DNA of 64,000 bases from Pseudomonas lini (GCF_030812475.1 NZ_JAUSSR010000020.1:32309-96308), one strand, 5' to 3'. Counted from the first letter of the stretch, positions 18,249 to 29,206 are shown. The notes: generated by a model not told the origin, from the sequence alone. Numbers and translations: made by a program.

Positions 18249-20216
18249 ATGGCCGGGCTAATTCCCCAGAGCTTCATTGACGACCTTCTGAACCGCACCG
18301 ACATCGTCGACGTGGTCAGCTCGCGCCTGCAAATGAAAAAGGCTGGCAAGAATTACACCGCCTGCTGCCCTTTTCACAAAGAAAAAACCCCGTCCTTCAG
18401 CGTCAGCCCCGACAAACAGTTCTATTACTGCTTCGGCTGCGGCGCTGGCGGCAATGCCCTCGGCTTCATGATGGACCACGACAACCTGGATTTCGTCCAG
18501 GCTGTCGAAGAACTGGCCAAAGCCGCCGGCATGGAAATCCCCCGCGAAGAAAGCGGCCGCCCGCACAAACCGCGGCAGCCGACCGATTCGCCGCTGTACC
18601 CGCTGCTCACCGCAGCCGCCGACTTTTACCGTCAGGCCTTGAAAAGTCATCCATCGCGCAAAGCCGCCGTGGATTATCTGAAGGGTCGTGGGCTGACGGG
18701 CGAAATCGCCCGGGATTTCGGCCTCGGCTTCGCGCCACCTGGCTGGGACAACCTGTTCAAGCACTTGAGCAGCGATACCCTGCAACAAAAAGCCATGGTC
18801 GATGCCGGCCTGCTGATCGAGAACGCCGAAACCGGCAAACGCTATGACCGCTTCCGCGATCGGGTGATGTTTCCGATCCGCGACAGCCGTGGGCGCATCA
18901 TTGCTTTCGGTGGCCGGGTATTGGGTGACGACAAGCCCAAATACCTGAACTCACCGGAAACGCCGGTATTCCATAAAGGCCAGGAACTCTACGGCCTTTA
19001 CGAAGCCCGCAAGAACAATCGCAACCTTGACGAAATCATCGTCGTCGAAGGCTACATGGATGTTATCGCGCTCGCCCAGCAAGGCTTGCGCAATGCGGTA
19101 GCGACCTTGGGCACCGCCACCAGCGAAGAGCACTTGAAACGACTGTTTCGCGTCGTGCCCAACGTGCTGTTCTGCTTCGACGGCGACCAGGCCGGCCGTA
19201 ATGCCGCGTGGCGAGCGCTGGAAGCCACCCTGCCCTGCCTGCAAGACGGGCGTCGGGCGCGCTTCCTGTTCCTGCCGGAGGGCGAAGACCCGGATACCCT
19301 GGTCCGCTCCGAAGGCACCGACGCTTTCCGCGCGCGCATCAACCAGCATGCCCAGCCACTGGCGGACTATTTTTTCCAGCAGCTGATTGAAGAATCGGAC
19401 CCGCGCTCGCTCGAAGGCAAGGCCCACATGGCCACCCTCGCCGCGCCGCTGATCGACAAAGTCCCGGGCGCCAACCTGCGCATCCTGATGCGTCAACGGC
19501 TGAGCGAGATCACCGGCCTTAGCGGTGAAGCGGTGAGCCAGCTGGTGCAAAGCGCCCCCCAGCAAGCGCCACCGGCGTATGACCCGGGTATCGATTACGA
19601 CGCCATGCCGGACTACAGCGACTACCATCAGCCGCAAGCACAAGAGATGTACGTGCCGCAGCAGGAATGGACGCCGAAGAAGCCCGGCGCCGGCGGTAAA
19701 AAATGGGACAAGAAACCCTGGGACAAGAACGGCAAGCGCGGCGGTGATCGCGATCAACCCCGCGCACCACGGGTGCCGGCTGCCGTCGAACCGCCCACCC
19801 TGGCCGCGCTGCGAACGCTGTTGCATCACCCGCAACTGGCCGAAAAAGTCGAGGATGCCGGGCACTTTGCTGCCGAGGACCACACTAATACGCAATTGCT
19901 GGTGGCACTGCTCGAAGCCGTGCAGAAGAATCCCAAGCTAAACTCATTTCAGTTGATCGCGCGCTGGCACGGCACCGAGCAAGGACGTTTGCTCAAGGCG
20001 CTGGCGGAAAAGGAATGGCTGATTGACGGAGATAACCTTGAACAACAGTTTTTCGACACCATTAATAGCTTGTCAGCCCGCCAACGCGAGCGAAACCTGG
20101 AACAACTGCTCAGGAAAGCACGTCAAAGTGAACTGACCAGCGATGAGAAAAATCAACTGCGCGACCTTTTAAGTCGCAATGTTTCCGCATCAAGCCCGAC
20201 CTCAACTGGCGCGTGA
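18249..20216 (+). CDS. dnaG: DNA primase DnaG
   Basis: Makes RNA primers at the replication fork with DnaB. The 655-residue protein has the N-terminal CHC2 zinc finger (CCPFHKEKTPSF ... YYCFGCGAGG), the TOPRIM catalytic core (VVEGYMDVIAL, then CFDGDQAGRNA) and a C-terminal helicase-binding domain. The linker before that last domain is long and rich in Lys, Gly and Pro (residues about 440-515), a variable feature of Pseudomonas DnaG. Confidence 0.96.
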   Translation: MAGLIPQSFIDDLLNRTDIVDVVSSRLQMKKAGKNYTACCPFHKEKTPSFSVSPDKQFYYCFGCGAGGNALGFMMDHDNLDFVQAVEELAKAAGMEIPREESGRPHKPRQPTDSPLYPLLTAAADFYRQALKSHPSRKAAVDYLKGRGLTGEIARDFGLGFAPPGWDNLFKHLSSDTLQQKAMVDAGLLIENAETGKRYDRFRDRVMFPIRDSRGRIIAFGGRVLGDDKPKYLNSPETPVFHKGQELYGLYEARKNNRNLDEIIVVEGYMDVIALAQQGLRNAVATLGTATSEEHLKRLFRVVPNVLFCFDGDQAGRNAAWRALEATLPCLQDGRRARFLFLPEGEDPDTLVRSEGTDAFRARINQHAQPLADYFFQQLIEESDPRSLEGKAHMATLAAPLIDKVPGANLRILMRQRLSEITGLSGEAVSQLVQSAPQQAPPAYDPGIDYDAMPDYSDYHQPQAQEMYVPQQEWTPKKPGAGGKKWDKKPWDKNGKRGGDRDQPRAPRVPAAVEPPTLAALRTLLHHPQLAEKVEDAGHFAAEDHTNTQLLVALLEAVQKNPKLNSFQLIARWHGTEQGRLLKALAEKEWLIDGDNLEQQFFDTINSLSARQRERNLEQLLRKARQSELTSDEKNQLRDLLSRNVSASSPTSTGA

Positions 20217-20230
20217 GGTCATAGCTCAGG

Positions 20231-20236
20231 TATAAT
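20231..20236 (+). promoter_or_regulatory. Consensus -10 box before rpoD
   Basis: A perfect TATAAT lies 48 bases before the rpoD ATG, just past the dnaG stop. The matching -35 region falls inside the last dnaG codons and is weak. This is consistent with rpoD having its own promoter in addition to readthrough from rpsU-dnaG. Confidence 0.5.
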
Positions 20237-20283
20237 CCTCGGCTTGTTTTTTGCCCGCCAAGACCTTCAGTGGATAGGGTGTT

Positions 20284-22131
<1,848 letters not shown>

Positions 22132-22139
22132 TCACAGAA

Positions 22140-22170
22140 CCCCCGGCCCAGGCCGGGGGTTTTGCTTTTT
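22140..22170 (+). terminator. rpoD intrinsic terminator
   Basis: CCCCCGGCC and GGCCGGGGG form a GC-rich stem with a CA loop, followed by TTTTGCTTTTT. It starts 9 bases after the rpoD stop. Confidence 0.9.
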
Positions 22171-22252
22171 ACAGATAAAATTCCCCACGCTTCACTCCCG
22201 CCTGATTGCCCGTCTACACTCGAAACATTCCCCGTGCCGCAACGAGATTGTT

Positions 22253-25200
22253 ATGCCCAGACTGCCGACCGTGCTTTTTTTGCTGTCGCTGATTACCTGG
22301 ACCGCAACGGCTGGCGCGCTGACTCTGACCGACGAAGAACGTAGCTGGCTGGCGGCTCACCCGGACTTGCGCCTGGGCGTGGATGCATCCTGGCCGCCCT
22401 TCGAGTTTCGCGACGATCAGGGCCGCTACCAGGGGCTTGCTGCGGACTACATCAGCATGATTCAGCAACGCCTGGCCATCAAGCTCACGCCCATCGAGCC
22501 GGTCAGCTGGACGGTTGTCCTCGAACAGGCCAAACAAGCGAAGCTGGACCTGTTGCCGGGCATCATGTCCACCCCGGAGCGCCAGAATTACCTGTCGTTC
22601 ACCCGTCCTTACCTGGACTTTCCGATTGTCATTCTTGCCCATGTCGGAGGTCCCCAGCCGCGCAAACTGGAAGACCTGTATGGGCTGAAAATCGCCGTGG
22701 TGGAAAATTACGCTCCCCATGAGCTGCTGCGCACGCACCATCCTGACCTTAACCTGGTGGCATTGCCCAACGTCAGCTCAGCCTTGCAGGCGCTAGCCAC
22801 CGATGAGGTGGACGCCGTGGTCGGCGATCTCGCCTCCAGCATCTGGAGCCTGCGCCAGCTCAAGCTCGACGGACTGTATGTCAGCGGTGAGACGCCCTAT
22901 CGCTATCAACTGGCCATGGGCGTGCCCAAGGACAACAAGATACTGGTGGGCATCCTGGACAAGGTCCTGGCCAATATGACCCCGGAAGAAATCAGTGCCA
23001 TTCAAGAGCACTGGGTCGGCAACGTCATCGATCATCGAAGGTTCTGGTCCGATTTGCTGGTTTATGGCCTGCCCGGACTACTGCTGCTGATCGGCGGGTT
23101 GGCGATGGTGATCCGGGTCAACCGCCGCCTGAGTTCGGAAATCGCCCGCCGGGTCGATCTGGAACAGGAACTGCGCACTAGCGAATACCACTACCGCGGA
23201 CTGGTAGAAAGTCTTTCGGCCATCGCCTGGGAAGCCAGGATCACTGACTTCACCTACAGCTACGTATCGCCCCATGCCGAGGATCTGCTCGGTTACCCCC
23301 TGTCTCACTGGCTGATTCCGGGCTTCTGGCGCAACATCATCCACCCCGCCGACCTGACCCGCGCCCAGACCTTCTGCGATCAGGAAGTCCTGGCCGGGCG
23401 CGATCACAGCCTCGATTACCGGGTCATCACCGCCGACGGTCGCTGCCTGTGGGTGCGTGACATCGTCAGCCTGATCGAGCACGGCCATGAACCGGTGATG
23501 CGCGGCCTGATGATCGACATCAGCGATGCCAAGCGCACCGAAGAAGCGTTGCGCCTGTCGGAACAGAAGTTCGCCTCGGTATTCCAGCAATGCCCGGACA
23601 TTCTTGTTATTGCGCGGCTCTCTGACGGTTGTTTACTGGAGGTCAACGAAGCGTTCGAAGAACAAATCGGTCTCAGGGCCGAAGATGTCGTCGGCCAGAC
23701 CGCCCCCGACCTGAACATCTGGGGCATCCCCGGCGTCGGGCCGGGCTTGTTGCAGCGATTGCAGGCCGGCAGCATCCGCAACCTGGAGATGCCCTTTCGT
23801 CGCAATAATGGCCAGGTGTTTACCGGCCTGATTTCCGCCGAACCCTTCGACCTCGACACCACCCTTGCGGTAGTGGTCGTCGTACGCGATATCAGTCAGC
23901 TCAAGGAAACCCAACAACAGCTGCAAACCTCCGAAGAGAAATTCGCCAAGGCCTTCCATGCGTCTCCGGACGGCTTGCTGCTGTCCCGGCAAAGCGACGG
24001 CTTGCTGCTGGAGGTCAACGAAGGGTTTAGCCGCATCACCGGCTTCAACAGCGCAATGTCGGTGGATCGTTCGGCTCTGGAGTTGGGGATCTGGGTCAAT
24101 CTCAACGAACGCAAACAAATGCTCGACCTGCTGCACCGTGACGGTTTCGTGCGCGACTTCAGCTGCCACATCCGCCGCAGCGACGGTCAGATCCGCCTCT
24201 GCGAAGTGTCCAGCCGCCCGCTGCCGATCGGCGACGAAGATTGCATGCTGACCATCGCCCGAGACATCACCGAGCGGCACTTGATGCAGGAGAAACTGCA
24301 ACAGGCCGCCACCGTGTTCGAAAGCACCGCCGAAGGGGTGTTGATCACCGACACGCAACAACACATCAGTGCGGTCAACCGCGCGTTTACCGAAATCACC
24401 GGCTACAGCGAGAGCGAAGCCTTGGGCCACACCCCGCGCCTGCTCGCCTCGGGCCTGCACGACAGCGCGTTCTATGCGGCGATGTGGCATCAACTGACCG
24501 CCGAAGGGCATTGGCAGGGCGAGATTTCCAATCGCCGCAAGAACGGTGAGCTCTACCCGAGCTGGCTGACCATCAGCGCGGTGCGCAACCGGGACAAATT
24601 CATCACCCACTTCGTGGCCGTGTTCGCGGACATTTCCAGCCTCAAACACGCCCAGGCCAAACTCGACTACCAGGCTCACCACGACCCGCTGACCGGCCTG
24701 CCGAACCGCACCCTGTTCGAGAGCCGGCTGCAGACCGCGCTCAACAACCAACAGGAAAACGGCGGCCAGGGCGCCGTGCTGTTCCTCGACCTGGACCGCT
24801 TCAAACATATCAACGACAGCCTGGGACACCCGGTCGGCGACCTGTTGCTCAAAGGCATCGCCGTGCGCCTCAAGGAGCAACTGCGCGACATCGATACCGT
24901 GGCGCGCCTGGGCGGCGACGAATTCATCATCCTGCTCCCCGGCCTGCAGCAATCCAGTGACGCCGACAACATCGCGATCAAGCTGCTCAATTGCTTCGGC
25001 GCGCCCTTCCAGGCCGGCGAGCACGAGTTTTTCATCAGTGCCAGCATTGGCACCAGCCTCTATCCAAAAGACGGCTGTGACGTCGCCACCCTGGTCAAGA
25101 ACGCCGACGCAGCGATGTATCGCTCCAAAGCCAAGGGTCGCAATCGGGTCGAAAGCTATACCCGCGACCTCACCGCCCAAGCCAGCGAGCGCATCGCGCT

Positions 25201-25999
25201 GGAGCATGAACTGCGACGCGCCATCGAGCGCAACGAGCTGTTCCTGCACTATCAGCCGAAGATCAGCCTCGACGACCATCGCCTGGTCGGCGCCGAAGCA
25301 CTCATTCGCTGGCGCCACCCGACCTTTGGCGATGTGCCGCCAGAACACTTCATTCCCCTGGCCGAAGAAAACGGCATGATCCTGCAGATCGGCGACTGGG
25401 TACTCGAGACCGCCTGCCGGCAGATGTACGAATGGAACCAGGTCTACGAATGCCTCGGCCCCCTGTCCGTCAACCTCGCCGGCGCGCAACTGCGCCAGCC
25501 GAACCTGCTCGGCCGCATCGAACAATTGCTCAAGGACAACGGCCTCAGACCGGATCTTCTGCAACTGGAAATTACCGAAAACTTCATCATGAGCCAGGCC
25601 GAAGAAGCGCTGGCGGTGCTGCATCAACTCAAACACCTGGGCGTGCAACTGGCAATCGACGACTTCGGCACCGGCTACTCGTCCCTGAGCTACCTCAAAC
25701 GCCTGCCGCTGGACATCCTCAAGATCGACCAGTCCTTCGTCCGCGGCCTGCCGGACGATCCCCACGACGCGGCCATCGTTCGCGCCATTATCGCCCTGGG
25801 TCGCAGCATGCAATTCACCGTGATTGCCGAGGGCGTGGAGACCCTCGCGCAGGAGCAATTCCTCGCCGCGGAAGGCTGTGAACAGATCCAGGGCTACATC
25901 GTCAGCCTGCCCCTGCCACCGGCTGAATTCGCCGCGACGTTTCTTCGTACAGCCATATTGGATTTTTCGGATAGCACAGCCGAGAAACCATCGCTATAA
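22253..25999 (+). CDS. rmcA: RmcA-like membrane sensor with PAS, GGDEF and EAL domains
   Basis: A 1248-residue cyclic-di-GMP enzyme, the length and location of P. aeruginosa RmcA (PA0575). In order: a signal peptide, a periplasmic solute-binding (SBP_bac_3-type) domain to about residue 255, one membrane helix near 268-288, four PAS/PAC repeats (about 300-800), a GGDEF domain with intact RLGGDEF near 886, and an EAL domain with GAEALIRW near 1013. RmcA works mainly as a redox- and phenazine-responsive phosphodiesterase; whether this copy does the same is inferred. ATG 22253 is chosen because it begins the signal peptide. The gene ends 15 bases before the tRNA. Confidence 0.9.
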   Translation: MPRLPTVLFLLSLITWTATAGALTLTDEERSWLAAHPDLRLGVDASWPPFEFRDDQGRYQGLAADYISMIQQRLAIKLTPIEPVSWTVVLEQAKQAKLDLLPGIMSTPERQNYLSFTRPYLDFPIVILAHVGGPQPRKLEDLYGLKIAVVENYAPHELLRTHHPDLNLVALPNVSSALQALATDEVDAVVGDLASSIWSLRQLKLDGLYVSGETPYRYQLAMGVPKDNKILVGILDKVLANMTPEEISAIQEHWVGNVIDHRRFWSDLLVYGLPGLLLLIGGLAMVIRVNRRLSSEIARRVDLEQELRTSEYHYRGLVESLSAIAWEARITDFTYSYVSPHAEDLLGYPLSHWLIPGFWRNIIHPADLTRAQTFCDQEVLAGRDHSLDYRVITADGRCLWVRDIVSLIEHGHEPVMRGLMIDISDAKRTEEALRLSEQKFASVFQQCPDILVIARLSDGCLLEVNEAFEEQIGLRAEDVVGQTAPDLNIWGIPGVGPGLLQRLQAGSIRNLEMPFRRNNGQVFTGLISAEPFDLDTTLAVVVVVRDISQLKETQQQLQTSEEKFAKAFHASPDGLLLSRQSDGLLLEVNEGFSRITGFNSAMSVDRSALELGIWVNLNERKQMLDLLHRDGFVRDFSCHIRRSDGQIRLCEVSSRPLPIGDEDCMLTIARDITERHLMQEKLQQAATVFESTAEGVLITDTQQHISAVNRAFTEITGYSESEALGHTPRLLASGLHDSAFYAAMWHQLTAEGHWQGEISNRRKNGELYPSWLTISAVRNRDKFITHFVAVFADISSLKHAQAKLDYQAHHDPLTGLPNRTLFESRLQTALNNQQENGGQGAVLFLDLDRFKHINDSLGHPVGDLLLKGIAVRLKEQLRDIDTVARLGGDEFIILLPGLQQSSDADNIAIKLLNCFGAPFQAGEHEFFISASIGTSLYPKDGCDVATLVKNADAAMYRSKAKGRNRVESYTRDLTAQASERIALEHELRRAIERNELFLHYQPKISLDDHRLVGAEALIRWRHPTFGDVPPEHFIPLAEENGMILQIGDWVLETACRQMYEWNQVYECLGPLSVNLAGAQLRQPNLLGRIEQLLKDNGLRPDLLQLEITENFIMSQAEEALAVLHQLKHLGVQLAIDDFGTGYSSLSYLKRLPLDILKIDQSFVRGLPDDPHDAAIVRAIIALGRSMQFTVIAEGVETLAQEQFLAAEGCEQIQGYIVSLPLPPAEFAATFLRTAILDFSDSTAEKPSL

Positions 26000-26000
26000 T
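25995..26000 (+). promoter_or_regulatory. Consensus -10 box of the tRNA gene
   Basis: A perfect TATAAT overlaps the last codons of the rmcA-like gene and lies 14 bases before the tRNA. The -35 region 17 bases upstream (TAGCAC) is poor. Confidence 0.55.
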
Positions 26001-26014
26001 CCGCGACCTACTGA

Positions 26015-26091
26015 GGGCCTATAGCTCAGTTGGTTAGAGCAGAGGACTCATAATCCTTTGGTCCACGGTTCAAGTCCGTGTGGGCCCACCA
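26015..26091 (+). tRNA. tRNA with CAU anticodon, probably tRNA-Ile2 (lysidine type)
   Basis: 77 bases with encoded CCA. The acceptor stem GGGCCTA pairs with TGGGCCC (one G-U), and the TTCAAGT T-loop is canonical. The anticodon loop CTCATAA gives CAU. A CAU anticodon can be Met or Ile2. The C4-G69 and C5-G68 pairs and the GACTCATAATC anticodon arm resemble E. coli IleX rather than elongator Met, and those pairs are known TilS determinants, so Ile2 is favoured. Its 3' half is the attachment site of the adjacent island, and the gene stays intact. Confidence 0.9.
26046..26091 (+). repeat. attL: 46-bp direct repeat, 3' half of the tRNA gene
   Basis: Identical over 46 bases to 38208-38253. It runs from the anticodon loop to the terminal CCA, the classic target of tyrosine integrases. 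It marks the left boundary of the island. Confidence 0.93.
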
Positions 26092-26096
26092 TACTC

Positions 26097-26119
26097 AAAG
26101 CCGCGCATTGCGCGGCTTT
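26097..26119 (+). terminator. Terminator just after the tRNA
   Basis: GCCGCGC (26100-26106) and GCGCGGC (26110-26116) flanked by AAA and TTT. It lies inside the island side of the junction and probably replaces the native tRNA terminator now displaced to 38262-38297. Confidence 0.75.
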
Positions 26120-26216
26120 CGCGTTTCTGGCGGAACCATCTCCGACGCAGTCCTATGGTCCAAGGGTACAATTTAGGTACAGTGCTTGTTCGCCAGCCGC
26201 CTAGGAGCACCCTCTC

Positions 26217-27185
26217 ATGGCTACTCTCGTAAAGACCCCTTCCGGCACGTAGAAGGCACTCATTCGCAAAACTGGCTGGCCTACCGTCGCCAAAACCTTC
26301 CGCACCAAGCGTGATGCGGAGAACTGGTCAAGGCGCACTGAAGACGAAATGGTCCAAGGCGTCTATATCCGACGCAGCGGTTCTGAGCGTATGACGCTGG
26401 AAGCGGCCCTCACACGCTATCTCAGCGATATCACCCCCACTAAGAAACCCACCACGCAGCGTGGTGAAATATCCAAAGCCAAAAAGCTGATCGAGCACCT
26501 GGGAAAATACTCACTGGCTGCCCTCTCCGCGGAAATCATCGCAGACTATCGCGACAAGCGACTGAACGAACCCAGCCGTAACGGAAACATCAGCAACAAC
26601 ACCGTGCGCCTTGAACTGGCCCTTTTGAGTAACCTGTACACAGTAGCTATCCAAGAGTGGGGACTAGGGCTGACGTTCAACCCAGTGTTGAATATTCGTA
26701 AGCCAAGTCCCGGTGATGGCAGAGACCGACGCCTATCACCAGACGAAGAGCGGAGATTGCTCGCTGCCGTAAATGCGTACAGCAACCCAATGCTGGGATG
26801 GATTGTTCGCATCGCTCTAGAAACGGGTATGCGCTCTTCTGAGATTTCGTCCCTACGTCGCCCTCAGGTCGATTTGGTTAAGCGCGTCATACGCCTCTCA
26901 GATACGAAAAACGATACATCCAGAACCGTGCCCCTGAGCAGGCACGCCAAAGAAACCTTCCAGGCAGCAATGAATAACCCTGTGCGCCCAATTGACTGCG
27001 ACCTGGTGTTCTTTGGTGAACCCGGTAAGGATGGGAAACGCCGCCCGTATACCTTCACAAAGATTTGGGGCCAGTTGAAGAAAAAGCTCGGACTACCAGA
27101 CTTTAGATTTCACGACCTGCGCCATGAGGCAGTGAGCAGACTCGTAGAGGTGGACTGTCAGACCAAGAGGTATCCGCAATCAGCG
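26217..27185 (+). pseudogene. Tyrosine-type site-specific integrase, inactivated
   Basis: From ATG 26217 the protein reads MATLVKTPSGT then TAG at 26250-26252, where a Trp codon is expected, and continues KALIRKTGWPTVAKTF in the same frame. The core-binding and catalytic domains follow (ETGMRSSEIS, with the RFHDLRHEA box near 27105-27130). At about 27150-27155 a one-base deletion shifts the frame: SDQEVSAIS is encoded in another frame. The gene stops at 27185, where the IS element begins, so the C-terminal box with the nucleophilic Tyr is missing. An internal start (26349) could only give a fragment lacking the tyrosine. Confidence 0.9.
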
Positions 27186-27222
27186 TGGACTTGCCCCTAC
27201 CAAACCGGACACCAATTCCCCG

Positions 27223-28098
27223 TTAAATTGATGCTGCCGCTAAGCGCCTGAACTCCCTCGGAGAGCGATAGTTCAAGGCGCTGTGTGGATGCTGCTCGTT
27301 GTAGTGTTCGAAGGCAATTGCCAAATTACGCAGTGCGGTTTCCCGATCCGGTTTGGGCATGTGTGCCACATAGTCACGCTTGATCGTCTTCACGAAGCTC
27401 TCAGCCATGCCGTTGCTCTGCGGGCTGCGCACCGGTGTGGTCACCGGCTGCAAACCGATTTGTCGAGCAAACAGGCGTGTCTGTTCGGCGGTGGACGCCG
27501 AGCCGTTGTCGCTTAGCCATTGCACCGGCGTAGCGGGCAGTCGATCACCAAAGCGCTTCTCCACGCTTTCCAGCATCAAGTCGCGGATATCATCGCCGCA
27601 GTACCCGGTCGGGCTCGCGACCCAGCCGATGGCTTCGCGATCACAGCAATCGAGGGCGAAGGTCACGCTCAGTTTGGCACCGTCCTCGCAACGGAACTCA
27701 AAGCCGTCCGAGCACCAACGCGTATCGCTGGTTTCCACCGCAATACGGCCTTCGTGCCGACGCGGCACGCCGGGCTGTTTGATCCGGCGCTCAAGCAAAA
27801 GGTTGTGGTCACGCATCACCCGGTAAACCCGTTTCACGTTGACCGCCGGCAGCGACCGCTTTTCACGTGCACGACGCAGCAGTCCCCAGACGCGACGGTA
27901 TCCATAGCTGGGCAGTTCGCTGACCTCTTGCTGGATTTCAGCGACCAGCTCTACATCGTTCACAGGCCTGCTTCGCCGCACTTTGGGCGATACCGATTGC
28001 TTGATTCGAACCGTTAATTGCGAACGCGCCACACCGAGACATTCGCTGACCAGCTTCACTGGTCGTCCCCCGGCAACAAGGGTGAGTGCGCAATCCAT
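27223..28098 (-). CDS. IS2-group transposase OrfB (DDE integrase domain)
   Basis: 291-residue second frame of the IS3-family transposase. It shows the HTH_21-type region (ELPSYGYRRVWGLLRR) and the rve catalytic core: WCSDGFEF, LSDNGSA (second Asp) and the SPQSNGMAESFVKTIKRDY segment carrying the final Glu. In this family OrfA and OrfB are normally joined by programmed -1 frameshifting in the 43-base overlap region. A run of five A at about 28097-28101 is a possible slip site. The element looks intact enough to be active. Confidence 0.88.
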   Translation of the reverse strand: MDCALTLVAGGRPVKLVSECLGVARSQLTVRIKQSVSPKVRRSRPVNDVELVAEIQQEVSELPSYGYRRVWGLLRRAREKRSLPAVNVKRVYRVMRDHNLLLERRIKQPGVPRRHEGRIAVETSDTRWCSDGFEFRCEDGAKLSVTFALDCCDREAIGWVASPTGYCGDDIRDLMLESVEKRFGDRLPATPVQWLSDNGSASTAEQTRLFARQIGLQPVTTPVRSPQSNGMAESFVKTIKRDYVAHMPKPDRETALRNLAIAFEHYNEQHPHSALNYRSPREFRRLAAASI

Positions 28099-28448
28099 TT
28101 TTGCGACCGGGCGATCTCCACGGCCTCTTTGAGGATTTCGGCTTCCATCGTTTTCTTGCCCAGCATCCGTTGCAGTTCACGGATCTGCTTGAGCGCATCG
28201 CTCAGCTCGGAGGCAGGCACCACGACTTCGCCAGCACTGACCGCCGACAGGCTGCCGTCCTGATACAACTTGCGCCACAGGAACAGTTGGTTGGCATTGA
28301 TGCCGTTGCGCCGAGCGACGACCGACACACTTTGTCCTGGCTCAAGGCTCTCGCGAACCATGGCCAGTTTTTGCTCCGGGCTCCAGCGGCGCCGCCGCTC
28401 CTGGCCCAAAAGCTCCCCACTCTTATCGTTGCTGTTAGTCATAAACAT
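28056..28448 (-). CDS. IS2-group transposase OrfA (helix-turn-helix)
   Basis: 130-residue (or 128 from the second ATG, 28442) DNA-binding subunit. RRRRWSPEQKLAMVRESLEPG, GQSVSVVARRNGINANQLFLW and the leucine-zipper-like LKQIRELQRMLGKKTMEAEIL closely follow the IS2 OrfA pattern, including the WIAHSPLLPGD ending. Binds the terminal repeats and represses or pairs with OrfAB. Confidence 0.87.
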   Translation of the reverse strand: MFMTNSNDKSGELLGQERRRRWSPEQKLAMVRESLEPGQSVSVVARRNGINANQLFLWRKLYQDGSLSAVSAGEVVVPASELSDALKQIRELQRMLGKKTMEAEILKEAVEIARSQKWIAHSPLLPGDDQ

Positions 28449-28806
28449 AACCGTTTGCCTATCCCTTATCGTAAGGGGGAAACGGTGTCCTGTCTTTCAC
28501 GGGGCTCGTTCATCCCCTCAAAAGCTACCCTTAATGGTCACACGCCATACATTAAGGTCTAGAGGACTCTCAAAAGAATTGCTCAAGCAGTTGAGTGCTG
28601 GTGTTACTTCAGATGATCCTACTCAAAATCCCGATACTACCGCTGAACAATGCTGGTAGCGCTCCACCATGGCCAAACCCAACCCATCTTGGGTAAGCTC
28701 AACGTAACTTTGCGCAATTGAGCTCAATTCGCCGCAATCAAGGGACGAACACTCATAGGATCGACCATGGTCGCCAGTAGCAACACCCAGGACGGCTAGC
28801 GGTGCC

Positions 28807-29097
28807 TCAGCCCCCCAGGGAACCGTAGCTACCCGCTGCTTGTCCGGTGAGGAACGGCATCGGACCGGTTTCGTGCATTAGAAAAGCCGCCCAGGCTTCG
28901 TAGGCTCGCTTTTGGCGCTTGGCAGCTTCATCCCAGGGATAGCCTGTCACCTCCCTCGCTGATACCAGCATCATCACATGATTGGTGGCGGCATCGAGCT
29001 CGAGCAGAAGGTAACGGGATTGGAATCGGAAATCATCTTCATTACTCATTGAGCGGAACATCCGCCGAATTTTCCCCATCATTTCCATGCTGATCAC
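28807..29097 (-). CDS. Hypothetical protein, 96 residues
   Basis: GTG start at 29097 with AGGAG eight bases upstream. The product is soluble and contains an amphipathic run (FRFQSRYLLLELDAATNHVM) and a C-terminal Trp/Ala-rich helix. I do not recognise the family. It lies alone between the IS element and an IS21-like end in the island; the 28513-28806 stretch before it shows no gene. Could be a real accessory gene or chance coding. Confidence 0.4.
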   Translation of the reverse strand: MISMEMMGKIRRMFRSMSNEDDFRFQSRYLLLELDAATNHVMMLVSAREVTGYPWDEAAKRQKRAYEAWAAFLMHETGPMPFLTGQAAGSYGSLGG

Positions 29098-29141
29098 CCT
29101 GTGTTCTCCTGCCCGGAAATTGAGCAGAAGCAGTTGAACAC

Positions 29142-29206
29142 CTGGGTCAGTTTTCAGTCGGCAGAACAGCCTTTACTGGGTCAGTTTTCGGTCAGCGGCA
29201 ACAGCC
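29142..29206. repeat. Two 30-bp direct repeats, remnant of an IS21-family end
   Basis: CTGGGTCAGTTTTCAGTCGG at 29142 and CTGGGTCAGTTTTCGGTCAG at 29176 repeat with a 34-base period and continue with similar GCA-ACAGCC tails. Multiple copies of a CTGGGTCAGTTTTC motif are characteristic of IS21-family termini. An istB fragment lies 8 kb to the right (37440-37655). No transposase gene is attached here. Confidence 0.5.

Larger units (their letters stand above)
27186..28512 (-). mobile_element. IS3-family insertion sequence, IS2 group (1327 bp)
   Basis: Both transposase frames are open and read on the minus strand. The ends are imperfect inverted repeats: 27186 onwards (TGGACTTGCCCC ... CGGACACC) and the complement of 28485-28512 (TGAACGAGCCCC ... 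AGGACACC). The terminal TGGA-TTGCCCCTA pattern and the length of about 1.33 kb match IS2 (1331 bp). No 5-bp target duplication is visible (CAGCG on the left, TCCCC on the right), and the missing integrase 3' end is not found beyond 28512, so DNA next to the element was probably deleted. Confidence 0.88.

Noticed and set aside
27520..28017. Plus-strand frame inside the IS element
   Set aside because: Antisense to transposase OrfB, which has clear catalytic motifs.
28270..28659. 129-codon plus-strand frame crossing the IS right end
   Set aside because: Starts antisense to OrfA and ends in low-information sequence; no family features.
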